The notes beneath the pieces were generated by a model. The model had not been told where the DNA came from, did no database searches, and was given only the letters and a program-made list of their open reading frames with translations. Positions 15,332 to 25,000 of a stretch of 52,567 nt of DNA are shown one piece after another. The stretch is from Methanobacteriota archaeon (lineage in GTDB: Archaea > Thermoplasmatota > Poseidoniia > Poseidoniales > Poseidoniaceae). The stretch covers positions 1 to 52,567 of the forward strand of contig JABGTJ010000093.1 in assembly GCA_018691345.1 (NCBI GenBank), read 5' to 3'. The translations under genes and the position numbers were made by a program. The number at the start of each line of letters is the position of its first letter. Position 1 is the stretch's first letter.

Positions 15332-17299
15332 ATGGAAACAGTATTCATTACAGCAGGTCTCATACTGGTTACGCTTGCTCTTGTAGCTAACTACATGGTT
15401 CAAGGAATTGGCGGAATGGCAAGTCCACTTCGACAAGTTGGCTTATTTTTGCTTAACAAGGCCCCAGCAGGTCTTATTGATCTGTTTAACGACAAAGCAG
15501 GAAGTGGAATAAAGACATGGATGCGCTTCGGTATGGCTTGGTTTTTCATGGCTGCACTCGGAATGTTTTTGGGCATTTGGCACCGTTATGACCCAACCGC
15601 TCTCAATTCGCTTGCTAGTGTTGGTTGGAGCTACGATGACGGTTCAATGCTGACCGATTACACTGCAATATTTTTCTCAACAGCATTGAACTATTTGCTA
15701 ATCGGTGCGGCTCTTGTCGCCGTTTCGCGCTCTTCTAAGGGACGTTTGGCAAGTGAAGCCAGTGCATCGATGGTTGCCGTTCTTCTCACGGTATCTACCA
15801 TCGCTGTTCTTTTGCTTCCAGCAGTGTTCTCTCTTATCAACGTCGATGACGGAGCAGAAGTCTTGGAGACAATTCAGAACATCTCTATGCTTTTGGTAGG
15901 AGCAATGCTCCATCTCGCACTTCTAATCAATGTTTTCATCACCCTCGGAGAGCGAGAACACGATGATATTTCCCCAACCATTTGGTTCCTCGTTTTGGCT
16001 TTGGTGGCTAAGATCCTAAGCATGCTGTTCGCATTCTTCGGCGATATTGCCGACTCCACTCAAACAGTATGGTTGGCTGAGAGAGTGTTGAATGGATGGG
16101 TTCCGCTTGCGCTTATATTTGCAGCAGCATACCACATCATTCCATTTACGGCAGGTAAGCCTGTTTGGTCCGCTTCTTTGCAGAAAACCAACATGCTCTT
16201 CCTTTTCATCACCATCCCACCGTTCTTCCTTTCAAGTGCTGATGGCGGCGAATTGCTTCAGAACATCGGTGCAATTCTCATGGCGCTTGGTCTTCTTCCA
16301 TTGTTTGCCGGCTCAGTGAACATGGTAGCCACTGCGGCTTCAAGCCCGGAACGAATCGTGAAAAACCCTGGAGCATTTGCTGCTACCGCTGCAATGATGC
16401 TGCTCCCAATTTACGCAGTAGGTGGTTTCTTCACTGGTATGGACACCTTTGTCGGAATCGATAAACTTGGCTCGATGGCTCACACAATCGATACTGGGTT
16501 TATGTCGACCATTGGCGGATTGATGATGCTTGCAGCAATCTTCACCTCTTACCCACTCGCTGCACGAAAGCAACTTGCTAAAGCAAGCAACGCTCAACTT
16601 GCCGTTTGGTTCACTATTATCGGCGGGGTTACCGCAACCATCTCTGCGCTTATTGGAGACTTTACTGCATATGCAGTTGTCAACTCCGGTGTCGAAGATG
16701 CCGTTGCTTCAACTGGAGGGTTTTTCCTCGTCTCAGCAGCAATGTTTTACTTTGTGACACTTGCAACTATTTTGGCAGCCCTTTCAATGATTCACACCGG
16801 TCGTCCAAACAATGCAGCGTTCGCTGACTTGGCTGTGCAAAGTGATATTCACTCGTACACGCTTGTTGAAGGCTCGACAACCATCCGCACATTGCTTGGC
16901 CGTGGTGTTGGCATCGATACGAATCTAACCATTGGTGAAGTCGAAGAAGACGACGGCGGCTCATCTCTCATTCGAGTATCAGCCCAACTGCATAACGACG
17001 AAGTCACTGAGTACCCGGTGCCTGAAGAACTCGTTATGCTCGCACAATTCCTGAAGCAAACAAAGCAATCCATCTTTGAGTTCTTCAATTCCATTGACCT
17101 TGACGGCTCTGGAGAAGTTGACGGCTATGAATTCCAACAAGCTCTTTCAAAGGCCAATATTGCTGACTTACCTCCATGGGAAATGGGCCGACTTGTCAAT
17201 GCAGTTGACCTCGACGGCGATGGACGCTTGAATCTCCCAGAACTCGATATCATGATTTCCAAAATCCGTAACGACATTCTCGAATCGGAAGAAGAGTGA
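15332..17299 (+). CDS. Polytopic membrane protein (haem-copper-oxidase-subunit-I-like?) with C-terminal EF-hand pair
   Basis: About 12 hydrophobic segments; WVPLALIFAAAYHIIPFTAGKPVWSASLQKTNMLFLF resembles the COX1/CcoN YY-PRITGR-YSERL-K-HF segment; two EF-hand loops DLDGSGEVDGYE and DLDGDGRLNLPE. Confidence 0.6.
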   Translation: METVFITAGLILVTLALVANYMVQGIGGMASPLRQVGLFLLNKAPAGLIDLFNDKAGSGIKTWMRFGMAWFFMAALGMFLGIWHRYDPTALNSLASVGWSYDDGSMLTDYTAIFFSTALNYLLIGAALVAVSRSSKGRLASEASASMVAVLLTVSTIAVLLLPAVFSLINVDDGAEVLETIQNISMLLVGAMLHLALLINVFITLGEREHDDISPTIWFLVLALVAKILSMLFAFFGDIADSTQTVWLAERVLNGWVPLALIFAAAYHIIPFTAGKPVWSASLQKTNMLFLFITIPPFFLSSADGGELLQNIGAILMALGLLPLFAGSVNMVATAASSPERIVKNPGAFAATAAMMLLPIYAVGGFFTGMDTFVGIDKLGSMAHTIDTGFMSTIGGLMMLAAIFTSYPLAARKQLAKASNAQLAVWFTIIGGVTATISALIGDFTAYAVVNSGVEDAVASTGGFFLVSAAMFYFVTLATILAALSMIHTGRPNNAAFADLAVQSDIHSYTLVEGSTTIRTLLGRGVGIDTNLTIGEVEEDDGGSSLIRVSAQLHNDEVTEYPVPEELVMLAQFLKQTKQSIFEFFNSIDLDGSGEVDGYEFQQALSKANIADLPPWEMGRLVNAVDLDGDGRLNLPELDIMISKIRNDILESEEE

Positions 17300-17323
17300 T
17301 CACCTCCTTAAGGCGGAATCACT

Positions 17324-18607
17324 GTGAGAATCGGACTGGTTGGCAAACCGAACGTTGGGAAGTCTACCTTCTTCAGTGCAGCAACTCTCGCCAAAGTGGA
17401 CATTGCAAATTACCCGTTTTGTACCATTGAACCAAACGTTGGCGTTGCTTTCGTTGCGGCCCGTTTACCGTGCCCTTGCAAAGACATTCGAATGCGACTT
17501 GAGGCAGAAGGTCGGCTTGAACCAACCAGCGACGAGGACCCGCGACAAGGCAGTTTATGCGAGCCGAGGACGGGCTCATGTGTTGCCCATCGCCGTCTTG
17601 TCCCCTGCTTTTTGGTCGACATTGCTGGACTTGTCCCTGGTGCGAGTGAAGGAAAAGGACGAGGCAATGCCTTCTTAGCCGATTTAGCCAATTGTGATGC
17701 GTTGATTCAGGTCGTCGATGCTGCAGGAACGACGGATTTAGAAGGCAACCCACAAGGTGCAAACCAAACCAAGGAAGTAGCCCAGCAACGCATTCGTGAT
17801 GAAATTAAATTTCTCGGTGTCGAACTCGATGCGTGGATTTCAGGTCTTCTTTACGACGGTTGGACCAGAGGTGTACGCCGCGTTCAGGCAGAGGGTGAAA
17901 AAGGCTTGATTTCCTATATCCATGAACAACTCACCGGACTAGGAGCGACCTCCCAATCGATTTCACTGGCCTTTGAATCGTTCAAAAAAGAACATGATTC
18001 ACTTGGTAGTCCTTGGGATTGGGATGCCACGACTATTACCGCACTTGCCGTGGAAGTACGTCGCATTTTGTTCCCTATTCACATTGCTGCGAATAAATTC
18101 GACATCGCTCCCGAGGGCGTGTTGCAGGGGATTGAAGTTAACGGGTGCTTAGCCCCGTGTATGGCTGATGTCGAACTCGCATTACGACGTGCTAGTTCTG
18201 CAGATTTGATTGACTATATCCCTGGGGAACCGTCCTTTGAATATTCAAACCCTGAATCTCTTTCACCGGCTCAGACAAGAGCGCTTGACCACATGCTTGA
18301 GCGTCTCTCATCCATCAACGGCACGGGCGTTGCTCCATTGATTGACACCGTTTTGTTCGATGAACTCGACCATATTGTCGTGTATCCTGTTCAGGATGAA
18401 TCGCATTGGACAGATGGGGATGGCAAAGTTTTACCAGATGCATTTGTCGTTCCTTCTGCCATTCAAGCGAAACAATTGGCTTACAAGGTGCACAGCGATC
18501 TTGGTGATGGTTTCATACGAGGCGTTGATGGAAGAACGCGTAGGGTTGTTGGTTCAGAACATGAGATGAACGACGGAGACGTTCTCAAAATCCACGCAAA
18601 GTCGTAA
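17324..18607 (+). CDS. Obg/YchF-family GTP-binding protein with C-terminal TGS-like domain
   Basis: MRIGLVGKPNVGKSTFFSAAT, NYPFCTIEPNVG, LVDIAGLVPGASEGKGRGNAFLADL, NKFD; GTG start. Confidence 0.85.
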   Translation: MRIGLVGKPNVGKSTFFSAATLAKVDIANYPFCTIEPNVGVAFVAARLPCPCKDIRMRLEAEGRLEPTSDEDPRQGSLCEPRTGSCVAHRRLVPCFLVDIAGLVPGASEGKGRGNAFLADLANCDALIQVVDAAGTTDLEGNPQGANQTKEVAQQRIRDEIKFLGVELDAWISGLLYDGWTRGVRRVQAEGEKGLISYIHEQLTGLGATSQSISLAFESFKKEHDSLGSPWDWDATTITALAVEVRRILFPIHIAANKFDIAPEGVLQGIEVNGCLAPCMADVELALRRASSADLIDYIPGEPSFEYSNPESLSPAQTRALDHMLERLSSINGTGVAPLIDTVLFDELDHIVVYPVQDESHWTDGDGKVLPDAFVVPSAIQAKQLAYKVHSDLGDGFIRGVDGRTRRVVGSEHEMNDGDVLKIHAKS

Positions 18608-18994
18608 TCAGTGGCCTTCAGGACGCTCGTATGCAGGCGTAAGTCGGGCCATGTCGCCAGAATATTGTCCACCGCGGTAGATGAACCATACCGGTGCTAA
18701 CAACGTCAAGACAACCAACAGGCCGAGGAAATACCAACCCCATGGGCTGACGTCACTGAGGACCAAAATCCATAGCGTCCATAGCAATGGTATGTACATG
18801 AAAACGCTGTATCTTCGAGCCATAATCTGGAGTCGAGAACTTCGTAGGGAGTCGCCATACATGTTGTTAGCTTGTTCTTTGGTAACAAGCCCTTTCTCAA
18901 GTCCGCAACGCACACAAACTTGTGCATTTGGCCCATTTCCATGGATGAACTGCTCTCGAGAATAGGTGCTTGAACAATGTCGGCAAGTCGGCAT
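18608..18994 (-). CDS. Zinc-ribbon protein with two TM segments
   Basis: MPTCRHCSS...CVRCGLEKG zinc ribbon followed by two hydrophobic helices. Confidence 0.6.
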   Translation of the reverse strand: MPTCRHCSSTYSREQFIHGNGPNAQVCVRCGLEKGLVTKEQANNMYGDSLRSSRLQIMARRYSVFMYIPLLWTLWILVLSDVSPWGWYFLGLLVVLTLLAPVWFIYRGGQYSGDMARLTPAYERPEGH

Positions 18995-19031
18995 GGTACT
19001 CCCTCAGTTCTCTCCAATCGCTCCCGATTCT

Positions 19032-21263
19032 TCAAGCATCCGCTTCAATCGAGAGGAAATTTTGCAGCAACGTCAAACCGTGGCGAGAACCAACTGATTC
19101 TGGATGGAACTGTACGCTGTGTATCGGCAATGCTTCGTGTTGCAGAGCCATTACCATCCGATTACCCACTTCGTATGCGGTTTCCACGAGGCTCGTAGGT
19201 CCAGATGTCACCACGCACAGGGAATTGTAGCGAGTAAAGAGGGTTGGAGATTCTATGCCCGAAAATATGCCATTTGCTTGATGTTCACATCGGCGAGGTG
19301 AACCGTGTATAGGCCCGCCAGTCGAGCGAACAATTTCCATGCCTGCAGCCATTCCAATCGCCTGATGGCCTAGGCAAATTCCTAGAATAGGTACGGTAAT
19401 ATCTTCGGAAAGAGCAGCATGTGCAACGGCCATGGTTAACGGTGAATCCGTAGGTTTACCAGGTCCTGGGCCAAGAATGATGTGTGTTGGCTTGATGCGT
19501 TCGATGAGTTCCTTTACCGCTTCTCTATTCCATCTGCGTTCCGAATCACCGTTCCGGGCTTTGAGGACGTTGACATTCCGGCCTAAGCCGGACACTGCAT
19601 GGGCAATATTCAATGTGAAAGAGTCGAGATTATCAATCAAAAGAACCCCGTTGGTTTCGTTTTCGCTTCCATCGATGAATTCGACTTTACCAGCACGGAC
19701 TGTTTGGGGTGGGGCCTCGATGAGCAGTGGGTGTGTGGCTAGTTTTCCAACCGGCAAATCAGATTGTTCCGTTTCAAGCCATCCGCATGCTTCACGCAGT
19801 GCAGCAGCCTTCCATTTGGCTTCTTCAACTTCGGTTTGCGGGTCGGAACCGATTGTAATTCCTCCACCCGCAGCAACGCTACCAAACCATTGTTTGCGCT
19901 GCTGTTTTGCGATCAATGTCCTTATCGCAATATTCAGTGAACATGCTCCAGAGTGAACATCGACCCACCCGATGGAGCCCGTCCAGAACGAGCGCGGACG
20001 TTGCTCAATCTCATCGATAGCAGCACAAACGACGGTACGAGGGCAGCCGGTAATACTCCCACCTGGAAACACATTGTGTATGGCTTCAACACCGTTCTTC
20101 CCATCTTCTAAATCAGCAGAAAGGTGAGTTACGAGGTGCTGAACATGCGCGTATGCCTCCACATCAAAACGTTCGACCCGTATTGAGCCAACCTTAGCCA
20201 CGGTGGCAATATCGTTTCTCATCAAATCAACCAGCATTCGATGCTCGGCTCGTTCCTTTTCATCTCGAACCATTTCGTCTCGAAGTTGAGCTTCTTTTTC
20301 GTCGTTTTCACCACGCGGCCGAGTGCCCTTGATTGGTGATGTAAATACCCTTGAGCCATCGCTTTTGATGAGAGACTCTGGTGAGCAGCACACCAGCGAA
20401 AGACCGAGGTCAGGTGCTAGAATGAATGCCGAAAAGGGGGCGGGGTTTTTCTCACTTAAGCGTTGAAAGATACGTCTTGGGTGTTCGGTTAGTTTTCCAT
20501 CCCACCATCGGCCAACATTGACTTGGTACATTTGACCGTCTAGAATACTCTCTCGAATGTCATCAATGATGGCTTCATGCCTCTGGTCGGATAACGAACT
20601 TGATTCTTGGGATTTAACGGGTGGTTCAAGGCCCTCTAGGACCGGATATTGGTTGAGGTTCCTGCTCATTTTCTGAGCCCAATCGTCGTTTTGAAGTGCA
20701 TGAACGGTCATTGATTCTCTCGAACGGTCTTGGACGACCATTCGCTCAACCAGCCACAGAATGGTAAGAAGCTCATCTTCTTTCGGTGGATTTTGTAAGC
20801 GCAGTGGCTGGGTCCATTGAACCATGTCGTAAGCAAATGCGCCAGTCCAAAATGGTCGTTGAGGCATTTTTGAATTGGGAAGTTGTTCGAAGCACTCTGT
20901 TGAGGTCAAATCACGTAACTTTTCCATCAACTCGTCCAGCCCTGATGCAAATATGGACGTAGAATGGTACCAGCATCCATGCTTCCATTCTTCTACTTGG
21001 GCGGTGAATGTTTTCTTTTCTTGATGCAAGAATATTTCGCCTTGAAGTGGACTATGCGGTTGCACAGATTCCATATTTTTTGGCTGACGAACCAAAACCC
21101 GGAGCCGAGATGGGCCGCATAGGATCGAGTATTCAGCAAGGTGCGAGTGAGGTCCAGATGAGCACAATAGGACTTCATCAGGTCCCCCGTAGTGGACAGC
21201 CTTTGGTCCTAACAATCCAACTTCTTGCAAGTGGTTCTGTAGAGCTAAGATGTCGAGACTCAT
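19032..21263 (-). CDS. Fused aminodeoxychorismate/anthranilate synthase (PabB-PabA order)
   Basis: MYQVNVGRWW..., TSPIKGTRPRG (PabB-like Lys), EHRMLVDLMRNDI, VFPGGSITGCPR, then glutamine amidotransferase ILGPGPGKP...GICLGHQAIG...SVQFHPES. 4-bp overlap with upstream pabC. Confidence 0.85.
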   Translation of the reverse strand: MSLDILALQNHLQEVGLLGPKAVHYGGPDEVLLCSSGPHSHLAEYSILCGPSRLRVLVRQPKNMESVQPHSPLQGEIFLHQEKKTFTAQVEEWKHGCWYHSTSIFASGLDELMEKLRDLTSTECFEQLPNSKMPQRPFWTGAFAYDMVQWTQPLRLQNPPKEDELLTILWLVERMVVQDRSRESMTVHALQNDDWAQKMSRNLNQYPVLEGLEPPVKSQESSSLSDQRHEAIIDDIRESILDGQMYQVNVGRWWDGKLTEHPRRIFQRLSEKNPAPFSAFILAPDLGLSLVCCSPESLIKSDGSRVFTSPIKGTRPRGENDEKEAQLRDEMVRDEKERAEHRMLVDLMRNDIATVAKVGSIRVERFDVEAYAHVQHLVTHLSADLEDGKNGVEAIHNVFPGGSITGCPRTVVCAAIDEIEQRPRSFWTGSIGWVDVHSGACSLNIAIRTLIAKQQRKQWFGSVAAGGGITIGSDPQTEVEEAKWKAAALREACGWLETEQSDLPVGKLATHPLLIEAPPQTVRAGKVEFIDGSENETNGVLLIDNLDSFTLNIAHAVSGLGRNVNVLKARNGDSERRWNREAVKELIERIKPTHIILGPGPGKPTDSPLTMAVAHAALSEDITVPILGICLGHQAIGMAAGMEIVRSTGGPIHGSPRRCEHQANGIFSGIESPTLFTRYNSLCVVTSGPTSLVETAYEVGNRMVMALQHEALPIHSVQFHPESVGSRHGLTLLQNFLSIEADA

Positions 21264-22048
21264 TTCAACAACCTCACATCGGACCATGTCTCATTTTTTT
21301 GGTAGTGGTGTTCGAGAAGCGTTTGGCAGAGCGATGAAAGCATGTTGCTGTCACCAAGCGGTTCGTCATCAACGGACAAAACTCGGCACGCCCCAGTACC
21401 ACTCCCCAGTGTTATGATTTCGGCAGCACGTGCTACGAGCCTTTCGTTGAGTCTTCCGTGTTGGATTGGTATGCCGGCGTTTTGCAGTTGTTGGGACAGG
21501 ATTTCAAATGTGATGCTTTCGACCCCGCCTTCATTGTGCGCAGCAACCCATGCTACCCCGTCTTCATCGAGGACAACGGGTAAAGCCCGGTCGGCATCGA
21601 CGATGGCGTAATCGTGGACCAATAGAGCGACATCTACGCCCTTTTTTTCCGCATCATGTCGAGCATCAACATACGCTTGCCAATCTCCATGCTTGGTGCC
21701 GTTTACTTTGCTCGACCATCTAGGGGCTTCAACTGTTATTGCATCGACTTCCTCATTACGGAAATCGATGCTTCTGGAATCGACGCTCAATTCTCCATCT
21801 TGGGCGCATCTGATTTTCAACAACAATCTCGGTTCATGCGATTGAGTCGTATTTTTCAACGAACGTTCTTTTTCAAGCAGAGTTTCAATTTGTTTCGGCA
21901 AGTTTTCTGGTAATTTGATGCGCAGTAGTTTAGCATGTTCAGTCATCCTTGCCAAATGGAGTTCCCAATCAGCAAGAGCGAATCCTCCATCCCACAAGGC
22001 GGTAGTAAACACCTCGCTGCGTGGACCAGTCGACCTATCCATACTCAT
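21260..22048 (-). CDS. pabC: Class IV PLP-dependent aminotransferase, probable aminodeoxychorismate lyase
   Basis: Fold-type IV pattern (EVFTTALWDGGFALADWELHLARM, VDADRALPVVLDEDGVAW, EIITLGSGTGACRVLSVDDEPLG); operonic with pabBA. BCAT or D-aminotransferase not excluded. Confidence 0.65.
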   Translation of the reverse strand: MSMDRSTGPRSEVFTTALWDGGFALADWELHLARMTEHAKLLRIKLPENLPKQIETLLEKERSLKNTTQSHEPRLLLKIRCAQDGELSVDSRSIDFRNEEVDAITVEAPRWSSKVNGTKHGDWQAYVDARHDAEKKGVDVALLVHDYAIVDADRALPVVLDEDGVAWVAAHNEGGVESITFEILSQQLQNAGIPIQHGRLNERLVARAAEIITLGSGTGACRVLSVDDEPLGDSNMLSSLCQTLLEHHYQKNETWSDVRLLK

Positions 22049-22057
22049 TGGTACGCC

Positions 22058-25000
22058 TCAAAGTAAGTCATCCAAGAATGAGGTATCAATGCTTGCTTGA
22101 GGCAGTTGCGGAGCGTTCGGCTCTGCAAGGTCATTGAGTAATGCATTGTTTTGTGCAGGTCGCATGACGGGTTGTGAGGTTTGGTATGCAGGTCTTCCAT
22201 AGAGATCTTGATTATCAATTCTCTGAGCGTCCGCATAGATATCGTTTGCTTGCCCTTGACTAACGCTCGGTGCTGGCGATGTTGGCATCGGCGTGCTGCA
22301 ACTGGAGTACCAAATGAATCCCAATCATCGTTCTGTATGCCCCACGTTGCTTCTTGCAACTCAAGTGTGCGATTGCGGCTCTTTTGTCCACCTCGTGAAC
22401 GAACAATGGCCACAAGCAGGAGTAGAGCAACAGCCATCAGTCCAGCCGCCAGTAGGTTTGGTGTGGTCAAAAGTGAGGAGAAATCATTCTCATTGGTTGA
22501 ATCTTGACCGTCACCGTTTTGCGTATTTTCACCGTAAACATCGAGCATGACTGTATTTACTTCCTCTCTTTCGAACAGGTCGTCAAACGGCGTAACTGCG
22601 ACATACCATGCTGAAGTATTCTTGAGAAGCTGGTAATTATTAGGCGTAATCAGGAACGAGTTGGAGGCTTTCACTTCAACAACAAAGTCAGCATCTTCAA
22701 TCGTATCGAAATCAATGTCTGAGATATAGATTCGATATCCACGTACCGTTGATTCTGCAGAAAGCGTCCATTCAACCAAGATATTGTTTTCATCGTTCCA
22801 TGTAAGTGATACATCCTCAATCTCATCAAGGTATCCGCCGAGGTCATCCACGCCATCATCGACGGATTGGGCAGACACACTCACGAGATTAATTTCTTGA
22901 GCATTCCCAGCAGTGTCTCTTACTACAACAGCAGCCCAAATCTCCTGGCCTGCTATAACTGGTGTATCGCCGGCGACCACTTCGATGGTGAGTGGCAGTT
23001 CAGGTAGCCGTGAAAGGATAGCAATTGGTGTAGCTGGACCCGTGCTTCCCATTCCGATGGCATCAAACGACCATGTAGCAGCATAGACTTCGTAATTAGC
23101 GACATCGCTATCAGTACTGAGTTCAAAGTCGAGCAAAAGTGCTCCACCGCCGTCGTTTGGACGGTCATACAGTTCGAGTGTATCGAGAGGTGCTGGCGCA
23201 ACCACGTCTTGCAGATTGTCGACAGGGACTACTGTAGCTTGTGGAAGTTCGGTGAGGTGGACATTTCCAGCAAGATCATGAACGGTGACAACAACATAGA
23301 GTTCGACTCCTGGTTTGATAATTTGAGGTGTAGCATCAACAATAGAATCTCCACCGTATAGGGCGGTGGATATCGACAGTTCGATTGGGTTGTAATCTTC
23401 GTCAATCCATTGTTTGTTAATTTTCAAACAGGCACACTTGGTTTCATCATCACCAAAAGCAGCCCATGCAACCGAAAGATCTGCCAGAGGCCTGTCTGCA
23501 GCCCAAACGATGTAATGAGAGAAATCGTCAGCATCGGAAATCGACCATATGACATCAATTGCCGTTCCATCATCGTCGGGATGATCAAAGGCATTGACCG
23601 TTCCAACTCGGTCGGGGACTGAACCAGTTCCTGCAGTATTACGGAGTGGAGTGACTTTGACCAGGTCGACATCTGCAAGGTTTGCATTAAGCCAATCGTC
23701 ATAGGCAACGACGCCAACATAGTACGCCTGACCGTCTTGAAGCGCTATACCGTCAATGCTTGTTACTGTGATCGAGGTTTCAGTACAATCATCAATGATT
23801 TTCGCTTGGCTAAATTCATCACCTTCGACTGAAGCAGAAAATACAGTATCGCCATCGAAGCCTCCTGTCGACATCCGGATGAAGACAGCATAGAATGTGC
23901 AATCTTCTGCAGGGTTTTCATCCCAAGTAACTGAGATTCGGCCACCGTCATCGTCAGGCGTATCAATCGCTACGACATTCGTCATTTTCGGTGGGGCTGT
24001 GTTATCGTTCAGGCCACCAGTTGGGACCACAGGTCCAATGATGAGCGGATTGATCAAATCTTCTTGTCCTGATTCATCAGCACAGGTCAAACCTAGCCAG
24101 TATGGCTGTCCAGCGTCAAGAGCGAGAACGGTTGTGTTCCCCTCTTCTTTCGCAATCTCTGCTTCGACAGGCAATCCAAGGAGGTCCGTCATTGGGCTCG
24201 TGGAAGTGTAGATAATCGTGCTCGCTAGGTCGAGTGCTGTGCAACGAGCCCATTCAACTTCTAAATCTCCATCCGCTCCGCCTTCATGAGGTCCAGCGTA
24301 TGCCCATACTGGAGAGAGTGGGATTTCGTTGCTTGGTGAGGCTGGCCCCATTACCGGAGAAGGTGTGCCGAGGTGCCCATCATCGTATTCGACGACGACA
24401 ACAGCATAGTATTCTTCGCCATCAACAAGCGGTTGACCGTTGGCCGTTGTAACTTCGCTCGAGAGTCTGCTGTGGAGAGAGACGGCTTTATCCACCGTTC
24501 GGCCTGCCAAATCGTCGGCAGTGAGCGCTAGTCCAGACGCGGTCTGGAACGGTCCGTCGTTAACATAAACCAGGTAACGTGCGAAATTCTCATCGTGAAC
24601 GAGTGTCCAGTTCGCTAGAAGTGCGCTACCTCCATCGTCCGGGCGGTCAATCAAACCAGTTAGGGAAATCGGAGTTTCAGTGCGGACATAGTCGTAGATG
24701 AGACGAACCTGCATTGAACCGTTTGATGGAGAATACAACGACAGTTGCAAGAACTGAGTTCCGTTGATGATGACTCCATTTTGAACAGCAAGCTGAAGGC
24801 TTGTTTCAAAGTCTGGGTTGTTATTGAGTTCAACGGTTGCGTTGTATTTGAGGCTCTTTGACTGGGCCCAGGTTGCAGCATTCTTTACTGGGGATGTGAA
24901 CGCAAGAGGGACGGTTTGAAACAAGATACCATTTGTTCCAACGACGCCTTGTGTTGAATCCAAGGCAACCGTAGAATCGAGGTCTGCGAGCGTGATGTTC

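Noticed and set aside
17299-17311. GATCACCTCCTTA as a 16S rRNA 3' fragment
   Set aside because: No flanking rRNA similarity and only ~13 nt; treated as a possible pairing element, not a gene.
19432-19956. 174-aa plus-strand ORF inside pabBA
   Set aside because: Antisense shadow ORF; the minus-strand pabBA reading has strong family motifs.
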